This document shows positions 9,686 through 24,067 of a stretch of DNA of 64,000 nucleotides, piece after piece. Every line of letters starts with the position of its first letter. Position 1 is the first letter of the stretch. The DNA comes from Deinococcus soli (ex Cha et al. 2016) (GTDB lineage: Bacteria; Deinococcota; Deinococci; Deinococcales; Deinococcaceae). The stretch covers positions 868,001-932,000 of the forward strand of contig NZ_CP011389.1 of assembly GCF_001007995.1 (NCBI RefSeq). The letters run 5' to 3'. Both the position numbers and the translations under genes were made by a program. The notes beneath the pieces were generated by a model. That model did not search any database. It worked only from the letters and a program-made list of their open reading frames with translations, and had not been told where the DNA came from.

Positions 9686-11397
9686 GCGCTCTCCTCCGGC
9701 CGGGTGGCGGGGAGGGTCAGGGTGACGCGGGTCCCCTGGCCGGGGCCGCTGAGGACTTCCAGGGTGCCGCCGGCCCCGGCGGCGCGTTCGCGCATGCTGC
9801 GCTGCCCGAGCGTGCCGCGGCCCTGGGCGGTCACGTCGAAGCCGCGCCCGTCGTCGCGGACGCTCAGGGTGACGTGCGTGGCGTCCTGGGTGACGCTCAG
9901 CCACACCTGACCCGCGCGGGCGTGCTTGACGGTGTTGTGCAGCGCCTCCTGCGCCACGCGGTACGCGGCGGCCTGCGCGTCGGGGCTCAGGGCGGGTTCC
10001 TCGCGCAGGTCGGCGTGGACGGTCAGGCCGTGGCGGGCTTCGAGCGCGTGGGCGTGCTGGGTCAGCGCGGCGATCAGGCCGCCTTCCTCCAGCGCGTCGG
10101 GGCGCAGGCTGAACAGCAGCGCCTTCATCTCCGACACGCCGCCCTCGGCGAGGCGGATGGTGTACTCCAGGCTCTGGCGGGTGCGGTCCGGGTCGCGTTC
10201 CAGGGTGGCGCGGGCGGTCTTGGCGCCCAGCGTGATGCCGTACAGCGCCTGCGCGACGCTGTCGTGCAGTTCACGGGCCAGCCGGGCGCGTTCCTGCTCC
10301 CCGGCGCGCGCGCCCGCCCGTTCGATCAGCTGCGTGGCGTGCAGCGCGGTCCCGGCGTGGTCGGCAATGGACAGCAGGAACGCCAGTTCGTCCGCGCCGG
10401 GCCGGGTGCCCGGGGCGTACAGGGCGCGCAGGGTCCCGCCGTCTGCCCCGGCACTGGCGGGCAGCGTGACGGGCAACGCCGCCAGGGCCGCCCCGCCGCT
10501 CAGGGCCGTCAGGCTGGCCTCGCCGGGCGCCGGCGGGCGGGTCAGCGGGCCGCTCAGCGCCGCGAGGTCCGGTGGGCCGAAACCCGCGTCCAGGGCGCGC
10601 AGCGTGCCGTCCGGGGCGACCAGCGCGACCGCGTCTGCGGTGCTGGCCGCCCGCGCCTGCGTGGTCAGGTCACGCAGCGTGGCGGGCAGGTCGTCGCCCA
10701 GCGCGACCCTCCCGGCGGCGCGGCGCAGGGCGATCACCTCGCGCCGCGCCGCCTCGGCGGGGTCGCGGGCGAGCAGGGCGGCGCCCAGGCGGGTCCACAT
10801 GCGGCCCATCAGGTTCACGACGCCCGCCGTGACGAGCAGTGCGCCCGCGCCGGTCAGCATCAGGCCCGCCACGGCGACCGGGCCGGGCTCCAGCGTCCAC
10901 TCGTTCCACACGAGCGGGACGCTCTTGTCCATCAGCCACACCGGGGCGCCCAGGCCCAGCACGACCGCCGCGAGCAGCGTCGCGAGCACCACCCAGCAGA
11001 TCACGCCCAGCGGCAGCTGGATCACGTGGAACAGCAGCGTGCGGTACGTGGCGGGGTCGCCCAGCGTGGCGCCCAGCCACCCGAGCAGCCCGCCGGGCCG
11101 CAGCGCGGGGGCGGGCCGCGCGAAGCGCACGCCCAGCACGCCCATCAGGGTGCGCTGCGCGTCCCCGAGGCCCACGACCAGCCACAGCGCCCCGATCAGG
11201 AACAGCGCCCCGATCAGGACCGGCAGGCTCAGCACGCCCACGAGCACGGCGGCCGTCAGCAGCGCCGCCACGAGCGTCCCGGCGGGCACGCTGAGCAGCA
11301 CGTACGCGGCGGCGCGGTACGTGGCGGGGTCCAGCAGTTCCGCCAGCGCGTGCCGGGGGGCGGGGCGGGCGGGTCGGGTCGGGCCTCCCTGATCCAT
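9682..11397 (-). CDS. sensor histidine kinase with duplicated membrane sensor domain
   Basis: This 571-residue kinase has two related N-terminal membrane sensor units, each starting with DPATYR (residues 23-28 and 114-119) followed by two or more helices, as in the putative-sensor family of kinases. A GAF-like region lies at about 240-355, then a HisKA_3 dimerisation domain with phospho-acceptor H378 in ARELHDSVAQALYGI, and a HATPase domain with DDGRGFD. The second ATG is chosen because CATGAT precedes it by seven bases. It is the first gene of the operon with the DUF4097-like protein and the NarL-type regulator. Confidence 0.92.
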   Translation of the reverse strand: MDQGGPTRPARPAPRHALAELLDPATYRAAAYVLLSVPAGTLVAALLTAAVLVGVLSLPVLIGALFLIGALWLVVGLGDAQRTLMGVLGVRFARPAPALRPGGLLGWLGATLGDPATYRTLLFHVIQLPLGVICWVVLATLLAAVVLGLGAPVWLMDKSVPLVWNEWTLEPGPVAVAGLMLTGAGALLVTAGVVNLMGRMWTRLGAALLARDPAEAARREVIALRRAAGRVALGDDLPATLRDLTTQARAASTADAVALVAPDGTLRALDAGFGPPDLAALSGPLTRPPAPGEASLTALSGGAALAALPVTLPASAGADGGTLRALYAPGTRPGADELAFLLSIADHAGTALHATQLIERAGARAGEQERARLARELHDSVAQALYGITLGAKTARATLERDPDRTRQSLEYTIRLAEGGVSEMKALLFSLRPDALEEGGLIAALTQHAHALEARHGLTVHADLREEPALSPDAQAAAYRVAQEALHNTVKHARAGQVWLSVTQDATHVTLSVRDDGRGFDVTAQGRGTLGQRSMRERAAGAGGTLEVLSGPGQGTRVTLTLPATRPEESA

Positions 11398-11487
11398 CAC
11401 CCTTATCATGCCGCGCAGCGTAGCGGTCCGCAGCGGCGCGTGGCGTCCCCCGAAAGGCGCACGGGCACGCCCGCGCCCCCCACTGGC

Positions 11488-14295
11488 CTAGGCCTGGGCG
11501 GTCAGGGCCGCGTGCTGGGCGGGCCAGTCGCGCCGCCACGCCTCGAAGGCCGCCGGGGGCAGGGGCGGCGCGAACAGGTAGCCCTGCATGGCGGCGCAGC
11601 CCAGGTCCAGCAGGGCCCGGACCTGGGCAGGCTGCTCGACACCCTCGGCGATCACCTGCAGGTTCAGGGCGCGGCCCAGCCCGATGATGGCGGTGATCAG
11701 CGCGGTCGCCTGCGGGCCGCTGCGGCCGGGCGCGAGGAACGACCGGTCGATCTTCAGGGTGGTCACAGGGAACTCGTGCAGGTAGCTGAGGCTGGAGTAC
11801 CCGGTGCCGAAATCGTCGATGCTGACCTGCACGCCCTGGGCGCGCAGGACGCCCAGGTTGCGCTGCACGTGCTCGACGTGGCGCATCAGGAGCGTCTCGG
11901 TGACCTCCAGTTCCAGCAGGTGCGCACTCAGGGCGCTGGCGCGCAGTTCGGCCTGCACGGTGTCCACGAAGGTGGGGTCGGCGAACTGCGCCGCGCTGAT
12001 GTTCACGGACACCGCCAGCGGCTGCCCGGCGTCCGCCCAGCGGCGCGCCTGCGCGCAGGCCTCGCGCAGCACCCAGCGGCCCAGCGGGACGATCAGTCCG
12101 GTCTCCTCGGCGACCGGGATGAACGTGGCGGGGGACACCGGGCCGTCCGGACTGTTCCAGCGCAGCAGGGCCTCGGCGCCGAGCAGTTCGCCGCTGGCGG
12201 GATTCACCTTCGGCTGGTACGCCAGCCAGAACTGCCCGGCGTCCAGCGCGGCGCGCAGGTCGTGCCGCAGCTGCTGCTGCCGCTGGATCTCGCCGTGCAG
12301 CGCGCGGGAGTAAAAGTGGTGGCGGTTGCGCCCCTCGGCCTTGGCGCGGTACATGGCGGCGTCGGCGTGCTTGAGCAGCTCGTCGGGGTCCGCGCCGTCC
12401 TGCGGGTACAGGGCCGCGCCCAGGCTGAGCGTGACGTGCGCCGCCTGCCCGTCCAGGTCGTACGGCGCGGTGACGGCCGCCATGAGTTTGCCGATCACGG
12501 TCTGCACGTGCGCGGCGCTGCTCACCTCGGGCAGCAGGATGATGAACTCGTCCCCGCCCTGGCGGCTGACGGTGTCCGAGGCGCGCAGGGTGCCGGTCAG
12601 GCGGCGGGCCACCTCGCGCAGCAGCTGGTCCCCGGCGTGGTGCCCGAGCGTGTCGTTCACCTCCTTGAAGTGGTCGAGGTCCAGAAAGAGCACCGCGAAC
12701 GCCGCGCCCCGGCGGTGGGCCAGGGTGGTCGCCTGCGCGATCCGGTCGCGCAGCAGCACGCGGTTGGGCAGGTCGGTCAGCGTGTCGTGCTGCGCGAGGT
12801 GACTCATGCGCAGCGCCATGGCGCGGGTCTGCGTCACGTCATGGAAGACGATCACGGCGCCCAGCAGTTCCCCACTGTCACTGAGGATCGGCGCGGCGGA
12901 ATCCTCGACGCTGTGCAGCGCCCCGCTGCGTGCACGCAGCGCCGTCCCGCCCGCCATGGCCATGATCTCGCGCCGGTGCAGCGCGGCCCGCAGGGGGTTC
13001 GGGGCGCCCCTCAGGGTCGTCTCGTCCAGCAGCGGCATGACCGTCTCGATGGGCTGCCCGGCGGCCTGCGCCTCGGTCCAGCCGGTCATGCGCTGCGCGA
13101 CCGGGTTCAGGAACGTGACGTGCCCGTGCGGGTCGGTGGTGATCACGCTGTCGCCGATGCTGGCCAGCGTCACGCGCGCCAGTTCCCGCTGCTCGCGCAG
13201 CGCCTGCTCGGCCACACGCCGGGCGGTGACGTCGGTGCCCAGGGCGAAGAAGCCCCGGACCTCTGTGCCCTGCACATCGGGGACGTAGCGCAGTTCGGTG
13301 TGCCGCTCCCGACCCGCCGCGTCCGTGATGGTCCGGTCGAAGACCTGCGGCTCGCCGCGCAGGACTGCGTCCATGAACGGGCGGTTCAGTCGGTACGAGT
13401 CCGCGCCGATCACGTCCCGGATGTGCCGCCCGCGCATCTGCTGCGGGGTCTTCCCGAACCAGTCCAGATACGCGCGGTTCCCGAAGCGGTTGCGCAGCCC
13501 GGCGTCCCAGTAGCCGATCATGGCGGGCAGGTTGTCCAGCAGCACCTGCATGTCCCGCTGCGCCTGCACCCGCTCGGTCACGTCCGACAGCGTGCCGGTC
13601 ACGCGCGTGATGACGCTTCCGTCACGGCCCGTGACGCGGCCCCGCAGGGCCAGCCAGCGCTCGACACCGTCCGCGCCACGCTGGCGGAACTCCAGATTGA
13701 TGACGTCGGCCTTGCCCTGCGCGTGCCGGCGGTAGGCGCGCAGCAGCCGGGGCCGCTCGCCGGGCGGCAGGGCCCGCCACCAGGCGCGCAGGGTCCGACC
13801 ACCCAGCGGCACGCCGCCCAGCAGCAGGCAGCGGTCGGTGCAGTCCAGGGTGCCCAGCGGCGGCCGCCAGTCCCAGATGCCGTCCTGCGTGGCGTCCACC
13901 GCCAGGTGCAGCCGCTCGGTCAGGTCCTGCATGGCCGTGACGTCCTGCACCTGCAACAGCAGCGCGCCCGGTTCGCCCGACGTACCCGCCAGCAGAGAGA
14001 CCTTGGCCTGCGCCTGCACGACACTGCCGTCGCGCCGCAGGTAGCGGCGGCGCCGCTCGAACCCGTCCTGCTTGCCGCTCAGGGTCCGCTGCACCTGCAT
14101 GTCGTCGTCGGGCCGGTCGGCGGGGTGCGTCACGTCCCGCGCGGCGCAGCCGAGCAGGTCGGCGCGCGGGACGTCCAGCAGGTCGCACAGCGCGTCGTTG
14201 ACATCCAGGAAGGAGCCGTCCGTGCCCAGCAGCGCCATTCCGATGGGTGCGCGGCGGAATACGGCGGCCAGCAGCTGCGCGCGCTGCTCAGGCAT
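11488..14295 (-). CDS. PAS-GGDEF-EAL cyclic-di-GMP signalling protein
   Basis: This 935-residue protein has about four PAS domains in the first 490 residues (starts FRRAPIGMALLGTDGSFLDV), a GGDEF domain around 500-660 with intact RQGGDEF and DTLTDLPNR, and an EAL domain around 675-925 with intact EALLRW, TETLL, DDFGTGYSSL and KIDRSF. Both diguanylate cyclase and phosphodiesterase sites look complete, so it could make and break cyclic di-GMP; one site may dominate in vivo. No transmembrane helix is visible, so the PAS domains probably sense a cytosolic or redox cue. It stands alone upstream of the two-component operon. Confidence 0.93.
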   Translation of the reverse strand: MPEQRAQLLAAVFRRAPIGMALLGTDGSFLDVNDALCDLLDVPRADLLGCAARDVTHPADRPDDDMQVQRTLSGKQDGFERRRRYLRRDGSVVQAQAKVSLLAGTSGEPGALLLQVQDVTAMQDLTERLHLAVDATQDGIWDWRPPLGTLDCTDRCLLLGGVPLGGRTLRAWWRALPPGERPRLLRAYRRHAQGKADVINLEFRQRGADGVERWLALRGRVTGRDGSVITRVTGTLSDVTERVQAQRDMQVLLDNLPAMIGYWDAGLRNRFGNRAYLDWFGKTPQQMRGRHIRDVIGADSYRLNRPFMDAVLRGEPQVFDRTITDAAGRERHTELRYVPDVQGTEVRGFFALGTDVTARRVAEQALREQRELARVTLASIGDSVITTDPHGHVTFLNPVAQRMTGWTEAQAAGQPIETVMPLLDETTLRGAPNPLRAALHRREIMAMAGGTALRARSGALHSVEDSAAPILSDSGELLGAVIVFHDVTQTRAMALRMSHLAQHDTLTDLPNRVLLRDRIAQATTLAHRRGAAFAVLFLDLDHFKEVNDTLGHHAGDQLLREVARRLTGTLRASDTVSRQGGDEFIILLPEVSSAAHVQTVIGKLMAAVTAPYDLDGQAAHVTLSLGAALYPQDGADPDELLKHADAAMYRAKAEGRNRHHFYSRALHGEIQRQQQLRHDLRAALDAGQFWLAYQPKVNPASGELLGAEALLRWNSPDGPVSPATFIPVAEETGLIVPLGRWVLREACAQARRWADAGQPLAVSVNISAAQFADPTFVDTVQAELRASALSAHLLELEVTETLLMRHVEHVQRNLGVLRAQGVQVSIDDFGTGYSSLSYLHEFPVTTLKIDRSFLAPGRSGPQATALITAIIGLGRALNLQVIAEGVEQPAQVRALLDLGCAAMQGYLFAPPLPPAAFEAWRRDWPAQHAALTAQA

Positions 14296-14398
14296 GATCG
14301 GACGGGTCAGGTATGAGGGGAGACATGTGGGGAACGGCCGGAGTCTACCGCACGCCGTGGCGCACGGTCAGCAGGCTCACCCGACAGGCCCATACGGA

Positions 14399-14426
14399 GA
14401 AAACCCCGCCGAAGCGAGGTTTTTTC
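14399..14426 (-). terminator. terminator of the tRNA pair
   Basis: On the minus strand an eight-base stem AACCTCGC/GCGGGGTT (one G-T pair) closes a TTCG tetraloop and runs into T residues. It lies just after the tRNA-Val 3' end. Confidence 0.8.
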
Positions 14427-14430
14427 TGTG

Positions 14431-14505
14431 TGGTGGGCGGTATAGGATTTGAACCTACGACCCTTCGCGTGTGAAGCGAATGCTCTACCGCTGAGCTAAC
14501 CGCCC
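14431..14505 (-). tRNA. tRNA-Val (CAC)
   Basis: The minus strand folds into a complete cloverleaf: acceptor GGGCGGT/ACCGCCC, discriminator A and encoded CCA (14431-14433), D arm with TAGCTCAGCGGTAGAGC, anticodon loop TTCACAC giving CAC for valine GTG codons, and T arm GGTTCAAATCC. It is second in a two-tRNA transcript. Confidence 0.93.
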
Positions 14506-14512
14506 GGTATTG

Positions 14513-14589
<77 letters not shown>

Positions 14590-14628
14590 CAGAGCTTTTC
14601 TTGGCTGCCCTCGTTCAGGGCGAGGGGA

Positions 14629-14657
14629 AGTGTACCAATGGGCCAGGGGCTTGTCAA
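14629..14657 (-). promoter_or_regulatory. sigma-70 promoter of the tRNA pair
   Basis: On the minus strand TTGACA (14652-14657) and TACACT (14629-14634) are separated by exactly 17 bases, about 40 bases upstream of the CAU tRNA. This is one of the cleanest -35/-10 pairs in the window. Confidence 0.85.
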
Positions 14658-14724
14658 ACCCCCCGCCCCGCCTTGCCTGAGTGACGCGCGTGTGGGGGCG
14701 CGGCGGGCGGGTAGAGTGCGGGGC

Positions 14725-16113
14725 ATGCGTGTCGTGCATGTGGCGTCCGAGGTGTTCCCGTTCTCGCGGTCCGGTGGGCTGGGCGACGTGCTGGGTGCGC
14801 TGCCGGCGCAGCAGGCGCGGCTGGGCGCGGCGGTGACGGTGGTATCGCCGTGGTACGCGGATATCGCGCAGCCCGTGCGGGAGGTCTGGCGCGGGGCGCT
14901 GGACGCGCCGGGGTCGGTGCCGCTGGCGGACGTGCGGGTGGGAGAACTGGTGCAGGGCGGCGTGCAGTTCGTGTTCGTGGGGCTGGGCGCGTTCGACCGG
15001 CCTGGGCTGTACTTCCCGGATGACGTGTGGCGCTTCACGCAGTTCGCGCGCGCGGTACTGCCCGCGCTGGAGCGCGTGGGCGTCACGCCGGACGTTCTGC
15101 ACGCGCACGACTGGCAGGCGGGACTGGTGGTGGCCCTGGGGCGCCTGGCGGGGCTGCGGGCGGTGTTCAGCGTGCACAACCTCCAGTACCAGGGGCGCTG
15201 GAACCTGATCGACGGGGCGGGCTGGACGGGCCTGCCGGACTGGGCGTTCACGCATGAGGGCCTGGAGTTCCACGGAGACGTGAATCTGATGAAGGCGGGG
15301 CTGGTGTTCGCGTCGCAGGTGACGACGGTCAGCCCGACGTACGCGCAGGAGATCACCACGCCCGAGTACGGCGAGGGCCTGGAGGGCCTGCTGGTGCGCC
15401 TGACGCACGAGGGGCGCCTGAGCGGCATCCTGAACGGCCTGGATCAGGACCGCTGGGACCCGCGGACGGACGCGGACATCACGCCGTTCGCGGACGTGGC
15501 GGGCAAGGCGGCGTGCGGGGTGGCGCTGCGCGCGGAGTTCGGGCTGGACGACGCGCCGATCCTGGGGGTGGTCAGTCGTCTGGCCGAGCAGAAGGGCATG
15601 GACCTGCTCATCGGGGCGCTGCCCGAACTGACGCGCGACTGGAACGTGGTGGTGCTGGGCGGCGGGGACCCGCGCCTGGAGGCGGGGCTGCGCGAGTGGG
15701 ACGCTCACCCGCGGGTGGCGTTCGCGCAGGGCATGAACGAGCCGCTGGCGCACCGCATCTACGCGGGCGCGGACGCCTTCGCGATGCCCAGCCGTTTCGA
15801 GCCGTGCGGCCTGTCGCAGATGATCGCCATGCGCTACGGCACACTGCCCGTGGTGCGCGAGACGGGCGGGCTGGTGGACACCGTCCCGCACGAGGTGGGC
15901 TTCCGTTTCGCCGGGGCGACCCCGCAGGCGCTGACCCGGGCCTGTGCCGAGGCGCGACTGACCTTCGACGACCGTGCGGAGTGGACAGCCCGCGCCGCCG
16001 AGGCGATGAGTCTGGATTTCAGCTGGGACGGCCCGACCCGCGAGTACCTGGGCCTGTACGCCCGCGTCCTGAGCGTCCCGCCGCGCCCCGTGGCGGGCCT
16101 GGAGGGCCTGTGA
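14725..16113 (+). CDS. glgA: glycogen synthase GlgA
   Basis: This GT5 enzyme adds glucose from ADP-glucose to growing alpha-1,4-glucan. The 462-residue protein begins MRVVHVASEVFPFSRSGGLG, where the usual KTGGL lysine is replaced by arginine. It has VLHAHDWQAGL (about residue 126), the second-domain VVSRLAEQKGMDLL (about 284) and the sugar-nucleotide motif MPSRFEPCGLSQM (about 354). TAGAGT precedes the ATG by seven bases. The lysine-to-arginine change is conservative. glgP is 5 kb downstream on the same strand. Confidence 0.95.
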   Translation: MRVVHVASEVFPFSRSGGLGDVLGALPAQQARLGAAVTVVSPWYADIAQPVREVWRGALDAPGSVPLADVRVGELVQGGVQFVFVGLGAFDRPGLYFPDDVWRFTQFARAVLPALERVGVTPDVLHAHDWQAGLVVALGRLAGLRAVFSVHNLQYQGRWNLIDGAGWTGLPDWAFTHEGLEFHGDVNLMKAGLVFASQVTTVSPTYAQEITTPEYGEGLEGLLVRLTHEGRLSGILNGLDQDRWDPRTDADITPFADVAGKAACGVALRAEFGLDDAPILGVVSRLAEQKGMDLLIGALPELTRDWNVVVLGGGDPRLEAGLREWDAHPRVAFAQGMNEPLAHRIYAGADAFAMPSRFEPCGLSQMIAMRYGTLPVVRETGGLVDTVPHEVGFRFAGATPQALTRACAEARLTFDDRAEWTARAAEAMSLDFSWDGPTREYLGLYARVLSVPPRPVAGLEGL

Positions 16114-16967
16114 CCGTGCCGGACGGGAAGGTCCACGTCGAGCGCCTGTCCGGCGAGGGTCTGACGACCGCGCTGGCCGCGTTGTACGACGCGCCGCCCG
16201 AAGCGGTCGCGTGGATGGCGGACGTGTGCACGGCGGCGTGGGTGGCGTTCGAGGTGCAGTCCGGCGAGGACGGCGAGCCGCGCGAGGTGGTCCTGGGTGC
16301 CGCCGGGACGCGGCCCAGCCCGGCGCACGGCGCGGAACTGCTCGGCGGCGTGTTCAGCGGGCCGCTGCGCGAAGGCGCGGCGCTGGCCCTGGCGGACGCC
16401 GCGCGCGCCGAGGTGGGCCGCGCGTACGTGTTCGCCGACGGGCACCTGTTCCCGCCCGAGCCGTTCCTGACGCTGGGCTGGCGCGAGACGGGCGCGTACC
16501 GCCGCCTGGAGGGCCGCGTGCCCTACCGGCACGTCACCCCGCCGGACGGGGCGTCCCTGCTGGCCCTGGCCGACACGCCCCACGCGGCGCGGCTGGAGGC
16601 GCTGCGCACCTACGAGGACCGCATCGGGCACCACGCGGTGCACGAGGACGCCGCGCGGGACGGCGCGGGCGATTTCGACGCGCACGTCAGCGTGATCGCG
16701 CTGGACGACCAGGGGCGCGGGATCGGCGTGTGCCGCGCCGCCATCGAGGATGGGCAGGGCCGCGTGGACGCTCCGGGCGTGCATCCGCTGTGGCGGCACA
16801 CGGCGCTGCGCTCGGCGCTGCTGAACGAGGTGAACACCCACCTGCGCGCGCGCGGCGTCACGCAGCTCAGCATGGATTCCTGGGGGGACACGCCCGAGGA
16901 CCTCGCGCACGACCTGAAGTGGGGCCTGCACGTCGTGGACGAGACGCCACTGCTCAGCTCGCCCTGA
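16110..16967 (+). CDS. GNAT-type acetyltransferase-like protein
   Basis: This 285-residue protein overlaps glgA by four bases (GTGA), so the two are coupled. The layout suggests two GNAT-like halves: residues about 5-140 with a divergent fold and about 150-285 with GAGDFDAHVSVIALDDQGRG followed by the strand-helix ending TALRSALLNEVNTHLRARGV, which looks like the acetyl-CoA-binding region, and a final QLSMDSWGDTPEDLAHDLKW. The substrate is unknown. Its link with glgA may be transcriptional only. Confidence 0.65.
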   Translation: MTVPDGKVHVERLSGEGLTTALAALYDAPPEAVAWMADVCTAAWVAFEVQSGEDGEPREVVLGAAGTRPSPAHGAELLGGVFSGPLREGAALALADAARAEVGRAYVFADGHLFPPEPFLTLGWRETGAYRRLEGRVPYRHVTPPDGASLLALADTPHAARLEALRTYEDRIGHHAVHEDAARDGAGDFDAHVSVIALDDQGRGIGVCRAAIEDGQGRVDAPGVHPLWRHTALRSALLNEVNTHLRARGVTQLSMDSWGDTPEDLAHDLKWGLHVVDETPLLSSP

Positions 16968-17029
16968 CCTGCGCGCTGAACGTGGGCGGCGGCGCGGTCG
17001 AATTGCGCCGCTGCGGTACCATCGGGGGT

Positions 17030-17815
<786 letters not shown>

Positions 17816-17862
17816 GTCCGCCCGGGACGGCTCGCCCGGCGGGTGGGGCCTAGACTGGGGGT

Positions 17863-19665
<1,803 letters not shown>

Positions 19666-19741
19666 GCGCGGGGGTGAAGTTCCGCACACTTAAGGTCCGG
19701 CGTGGCAGGCGGCTGTGACGCCCTCCCGTCTACCCTGCGGC

Positions 19742-19990
19742 ATGACCTTCGCAGATACATCCTTCGAGGCGCGCACCTGGGCGCTGATGGGCCTGCTGTC
19801 CCGCGCGGACGGGAGCGTCATGACCCTCGCCGAGTACGAGGACGTCTGGGACGAGCTGATGAGTGCCGTCGAGGCGCGCGGCCTGCGGTTCTCGGGCCGC
19901 GCGATGCCGCTGGACCTGGATCATCTGTCCCCACAGGCCGTCCGCGCGGCCATGCACCCGCAGGACCGCGACGTGAACGAACCCCTGTGA
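19742..19990 (+). CDS. hypothetical 82-residue protein
   Basis: Not a family I recognise. The ATG is preceded by TACCCT five bases away, the leaderless promoter pattern of its neighbours, which supports it as a real gene. The protein is soluble and acidic, with no signal or membrane segment. An upstream in-frame start would span the promoter box and is rejected. Confidence 0.6.
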   Translation: MTFADTSFEARTWALMGLLSRADGSVMTLAEYEDVWDELMSAVEARGLRFSGRAMPLDLDHLSPQAVRAAMHPQDRDVNEPL

Positions 19991-20006
19991 TCAGGGCCTG
20001 TCCTAG

Positions 20007-20156
20007 GGACTCCGGTTGAAAGGTTGGCAAAAACGTTCAACCCGAGTGGACTCGGAGAGCTGCGCAGCAGAGCAAGCAGGAGAAAACCGGGTTCCGGGTG
20101 TGGAGTTGGCAACCCGGTGTCCTTCCGGGTGGTGAACGCAACAGACGGAGTCCGTA
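20007..20156 (+). repeat. dispersed repeat, full copy (B)
   Basis: The 147-base core is bounded by a perfect 8-bp terminal inverted repeat, GGACTCCG (20007-20014) and CGGAGTCC (20146-20153). Inside are a hairpin GGTTGAA/TTCAACC near the left end and a second dyad around GGAGTTGGCAACCCGG. It matches 33038-33174 over nearly its whole length and shares both ends with 7839-7912. It lies between convergent genes and touches the stop codon of the right one. Confidence 0.85.
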
Positions 20157-20609
20157 TCAGCCGGGCAGCTGGATGAATTCCAGGATGGTGCCGTCCGCGT
20201 TGTGCAGGTACGCCAGTCGCGCGCCGACCGGGCCGGGTCCCTCGGTGACGACCGCCACCTGACCCCGGACCTGCCAGCCCCAGGGGGCGCTGTCGCGGAT
20301 CAGCGCGCCGAGGTCCGCGACGCGGAACGCGAGGTGCCAGGAGCCGATGTCGGCCGGGCTGGGCCGGTACGTGGCGCGGCCCCCTGGCGCGAGCGGCTGG
20401 TACAGTTCGACGGTCTGGCCGTGCAGGGCGAGCATCGCGAGGCGGCTGCGCAGGCCGGGCACGCCGGTTTCCTGTTCGGGGAGGGGACCGCCCACCTCGG
20501 TGATGCCGAGCAGGGTGAAGCCCAGGACCTGCTGCCAGTAGCCGAGTTCGTGGGTCAGGTCGCTGACGGCGATGGCCGTGTGGACGGGCCCGAGGACATG
20601 GCCGCTCAT
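20157..20609 (-). CDS. VOC/glyoxalase-fold protein
   Basis: This 150-residue protein has the vicinal-oxygen-chelate fold in two beta-alpha-beta-beta-beta halves. The first half has GPVHTAIAVSDLTHELGYWQ with a metal-type histidine at residue 10, then ELYQP near 70. The second has WHLAFRVADLGALI (histidine 92) and YLHNADGTILEFIQ with glutamate near 144. The four positions fit a metal site, so it may be a lyase, dioxygenase or resistance protein; no substrate can be named. Its start overlaps the stop of the gene upstream as ATGA. Confidence 0.85.
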   Translation of the reverse strand: MSGHVLGPVHTAIAVSDLTHELGYWQQVLGFTLLGITEVGGPLPEQETGVPGLRSRLAMLALHGQTVELYQPLAPGGRATYRPSPADIGSWHLAFRVADLGALIRDSAPWGWQVRGQVAVVTEGPGPVGARLAYLHNADGTILEFIQLPG

Positions 20610-21067
20610 GGCCGGGGCAGGACGGCGCGGATCTTCGCTTCCATGCCGGTCATCACGCTGGGGTGGCGCAACGCGGCGACCAGGGCTCGGGTGGCGTGAT
20701 GTTCGCTGCCGCTCAGGCCGTCCTGGAGGTGCGCGTGGACGGCGGGGTGCAGGTACCCGCGTGGCCACAGCAGGTCGCGCAGCAGGTCGGCGGCCGGCAG
20801 GTGCCCCAGGGACTGTCCGGCGCGGGTCAGGTGCAGGGTGGCGTGCCCGTGGGTGTCGCAGGTCAGCTGGGCGTGGACGGGGTGCCCGGCGTGGCGGGTG
20901 ACGTGTTCCAGCGTCTGCTGAAAGGCGTTCACGAGGTTCAGGGCGAGGCTGCGGCCCAGCAGGGTCAGGCGGGCGGGGTCGTGGGTGGTGACGTGCAGGG
21001 TCTGCGTGAGCTGCCGGGCGAGGCGGTCACCTTCGGTCATCAGGGCGGCGTGGGGGTCTGGGGTCAT
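20606..21067 (-). CDS. hypothetical 153-residue protein coupled to a VOC protein
   Basis: I do not recognise the family. It is a soluble, histidine-rich helical protein without a signal. The chosen ATG (MTPDPHAALM) gives a compact protein; longer in-frame starts add only arginine/proline-rich sequence. The four-base ATGA overlap with the VOC gene means the two are translated together and probably work on the same problem. Confidence 0.6.
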   Translation of the reverse strand: MTPDPHAALMTEGDRLARQLTQTLHVTTHDPARLTLLGRSLALNLVNAFQQTLEHVTRHAGHPVHAQLTCDTHGHATLHLTRAGQSLGHLPAADLLRDLLWPRGYLHPAVHAHLQDGLSGSEHHATRALVAALRHPSVMTGMEAKIRAVLPRP

Positions 21068-21321
21068 GGGGTCTCTGGGTGGGGGAAGAGGCCGGACGCT
21101 GTCTGGACAGCTGGGCGTCCGGGGCGGGGGCATCGGGGGGCGGGCGGCGCGGCGGCGCACTGGAAGCAGTGGGATAACGGTGGGGACCTGTAGGCGACCA
21201 GGCAGGGCTGAGACGGTGTTTTCGCTCTGTCCAGGGGGCGACCAGGGACCGGTGGGGTTCTCAGGTGAGTCGGGGGCGGCGCTCAGCAGATAAAGAGAGG
21301 CTTAGTGTAAGCTCATCGGGT

Positions 21322-23838
<2,517 letters not shown>

Positions 23839-23843
23839 CCGGC

Positions 23844-23866
23844 GGTCAGGTCGCCACGACCTGACC
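23844..23866 (+). terminator. hairpin after glgP
   Basis: A perfect 10-bp stem GGTCAGGTCG/CGACCTGACC with a three-base loop lies six bases after the glgP stop. No T-run follows, so it may stabilise the mRNA end rather than terminate. Confidence 0.6.
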
Positions 23867-23975
23867 CGAGTGGAACGAGAAGCCGATCCGAGCGGCGGTC
23901 TGCAGTGGAGGTGGTGGGGTGCGTTCCCCCATCACCGGAACGGAAGACCGCCGCCTGAGTCCCTGCTGAGCCCTG

Positions 23976-24003
23976 CCCCCTCCCCGACCGGGAGGGGGTT
24001 TTT
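23976..24003 (+). terminator. intrinsic terminator
   Basis: A nine-bp stem CCCCCTCCC/GGGAGGGGG followed by five T. It sits about 140 bases after glgP and before the next gene's promoter, so it probably ends the glgP transcript. Confidence 0.8.
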
Positions 24004-24067
24004 CGCTGTCTGCACGCTCCCTGACGCGGTGACAGGCTCGCCGCAGCGGCGCCCGGTACGCTCAGGC

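Noticed and set aside
9874..14316. Plus-strand frame of 1480 codons opposite the kinase and GGDEF-EAL genes
   Set aside because: It is a GC-rich shadow frame: Gln/Arg/His/Gly-rich, no domains, and it runs across three recognised minus-strand features.
20007..20156. Insertion sequence or CRISPR as explanation of the dispersed repeat
   Set aside because: No transposase frame, no regular spacer/repeat array; each copy is single and under 150 bases.
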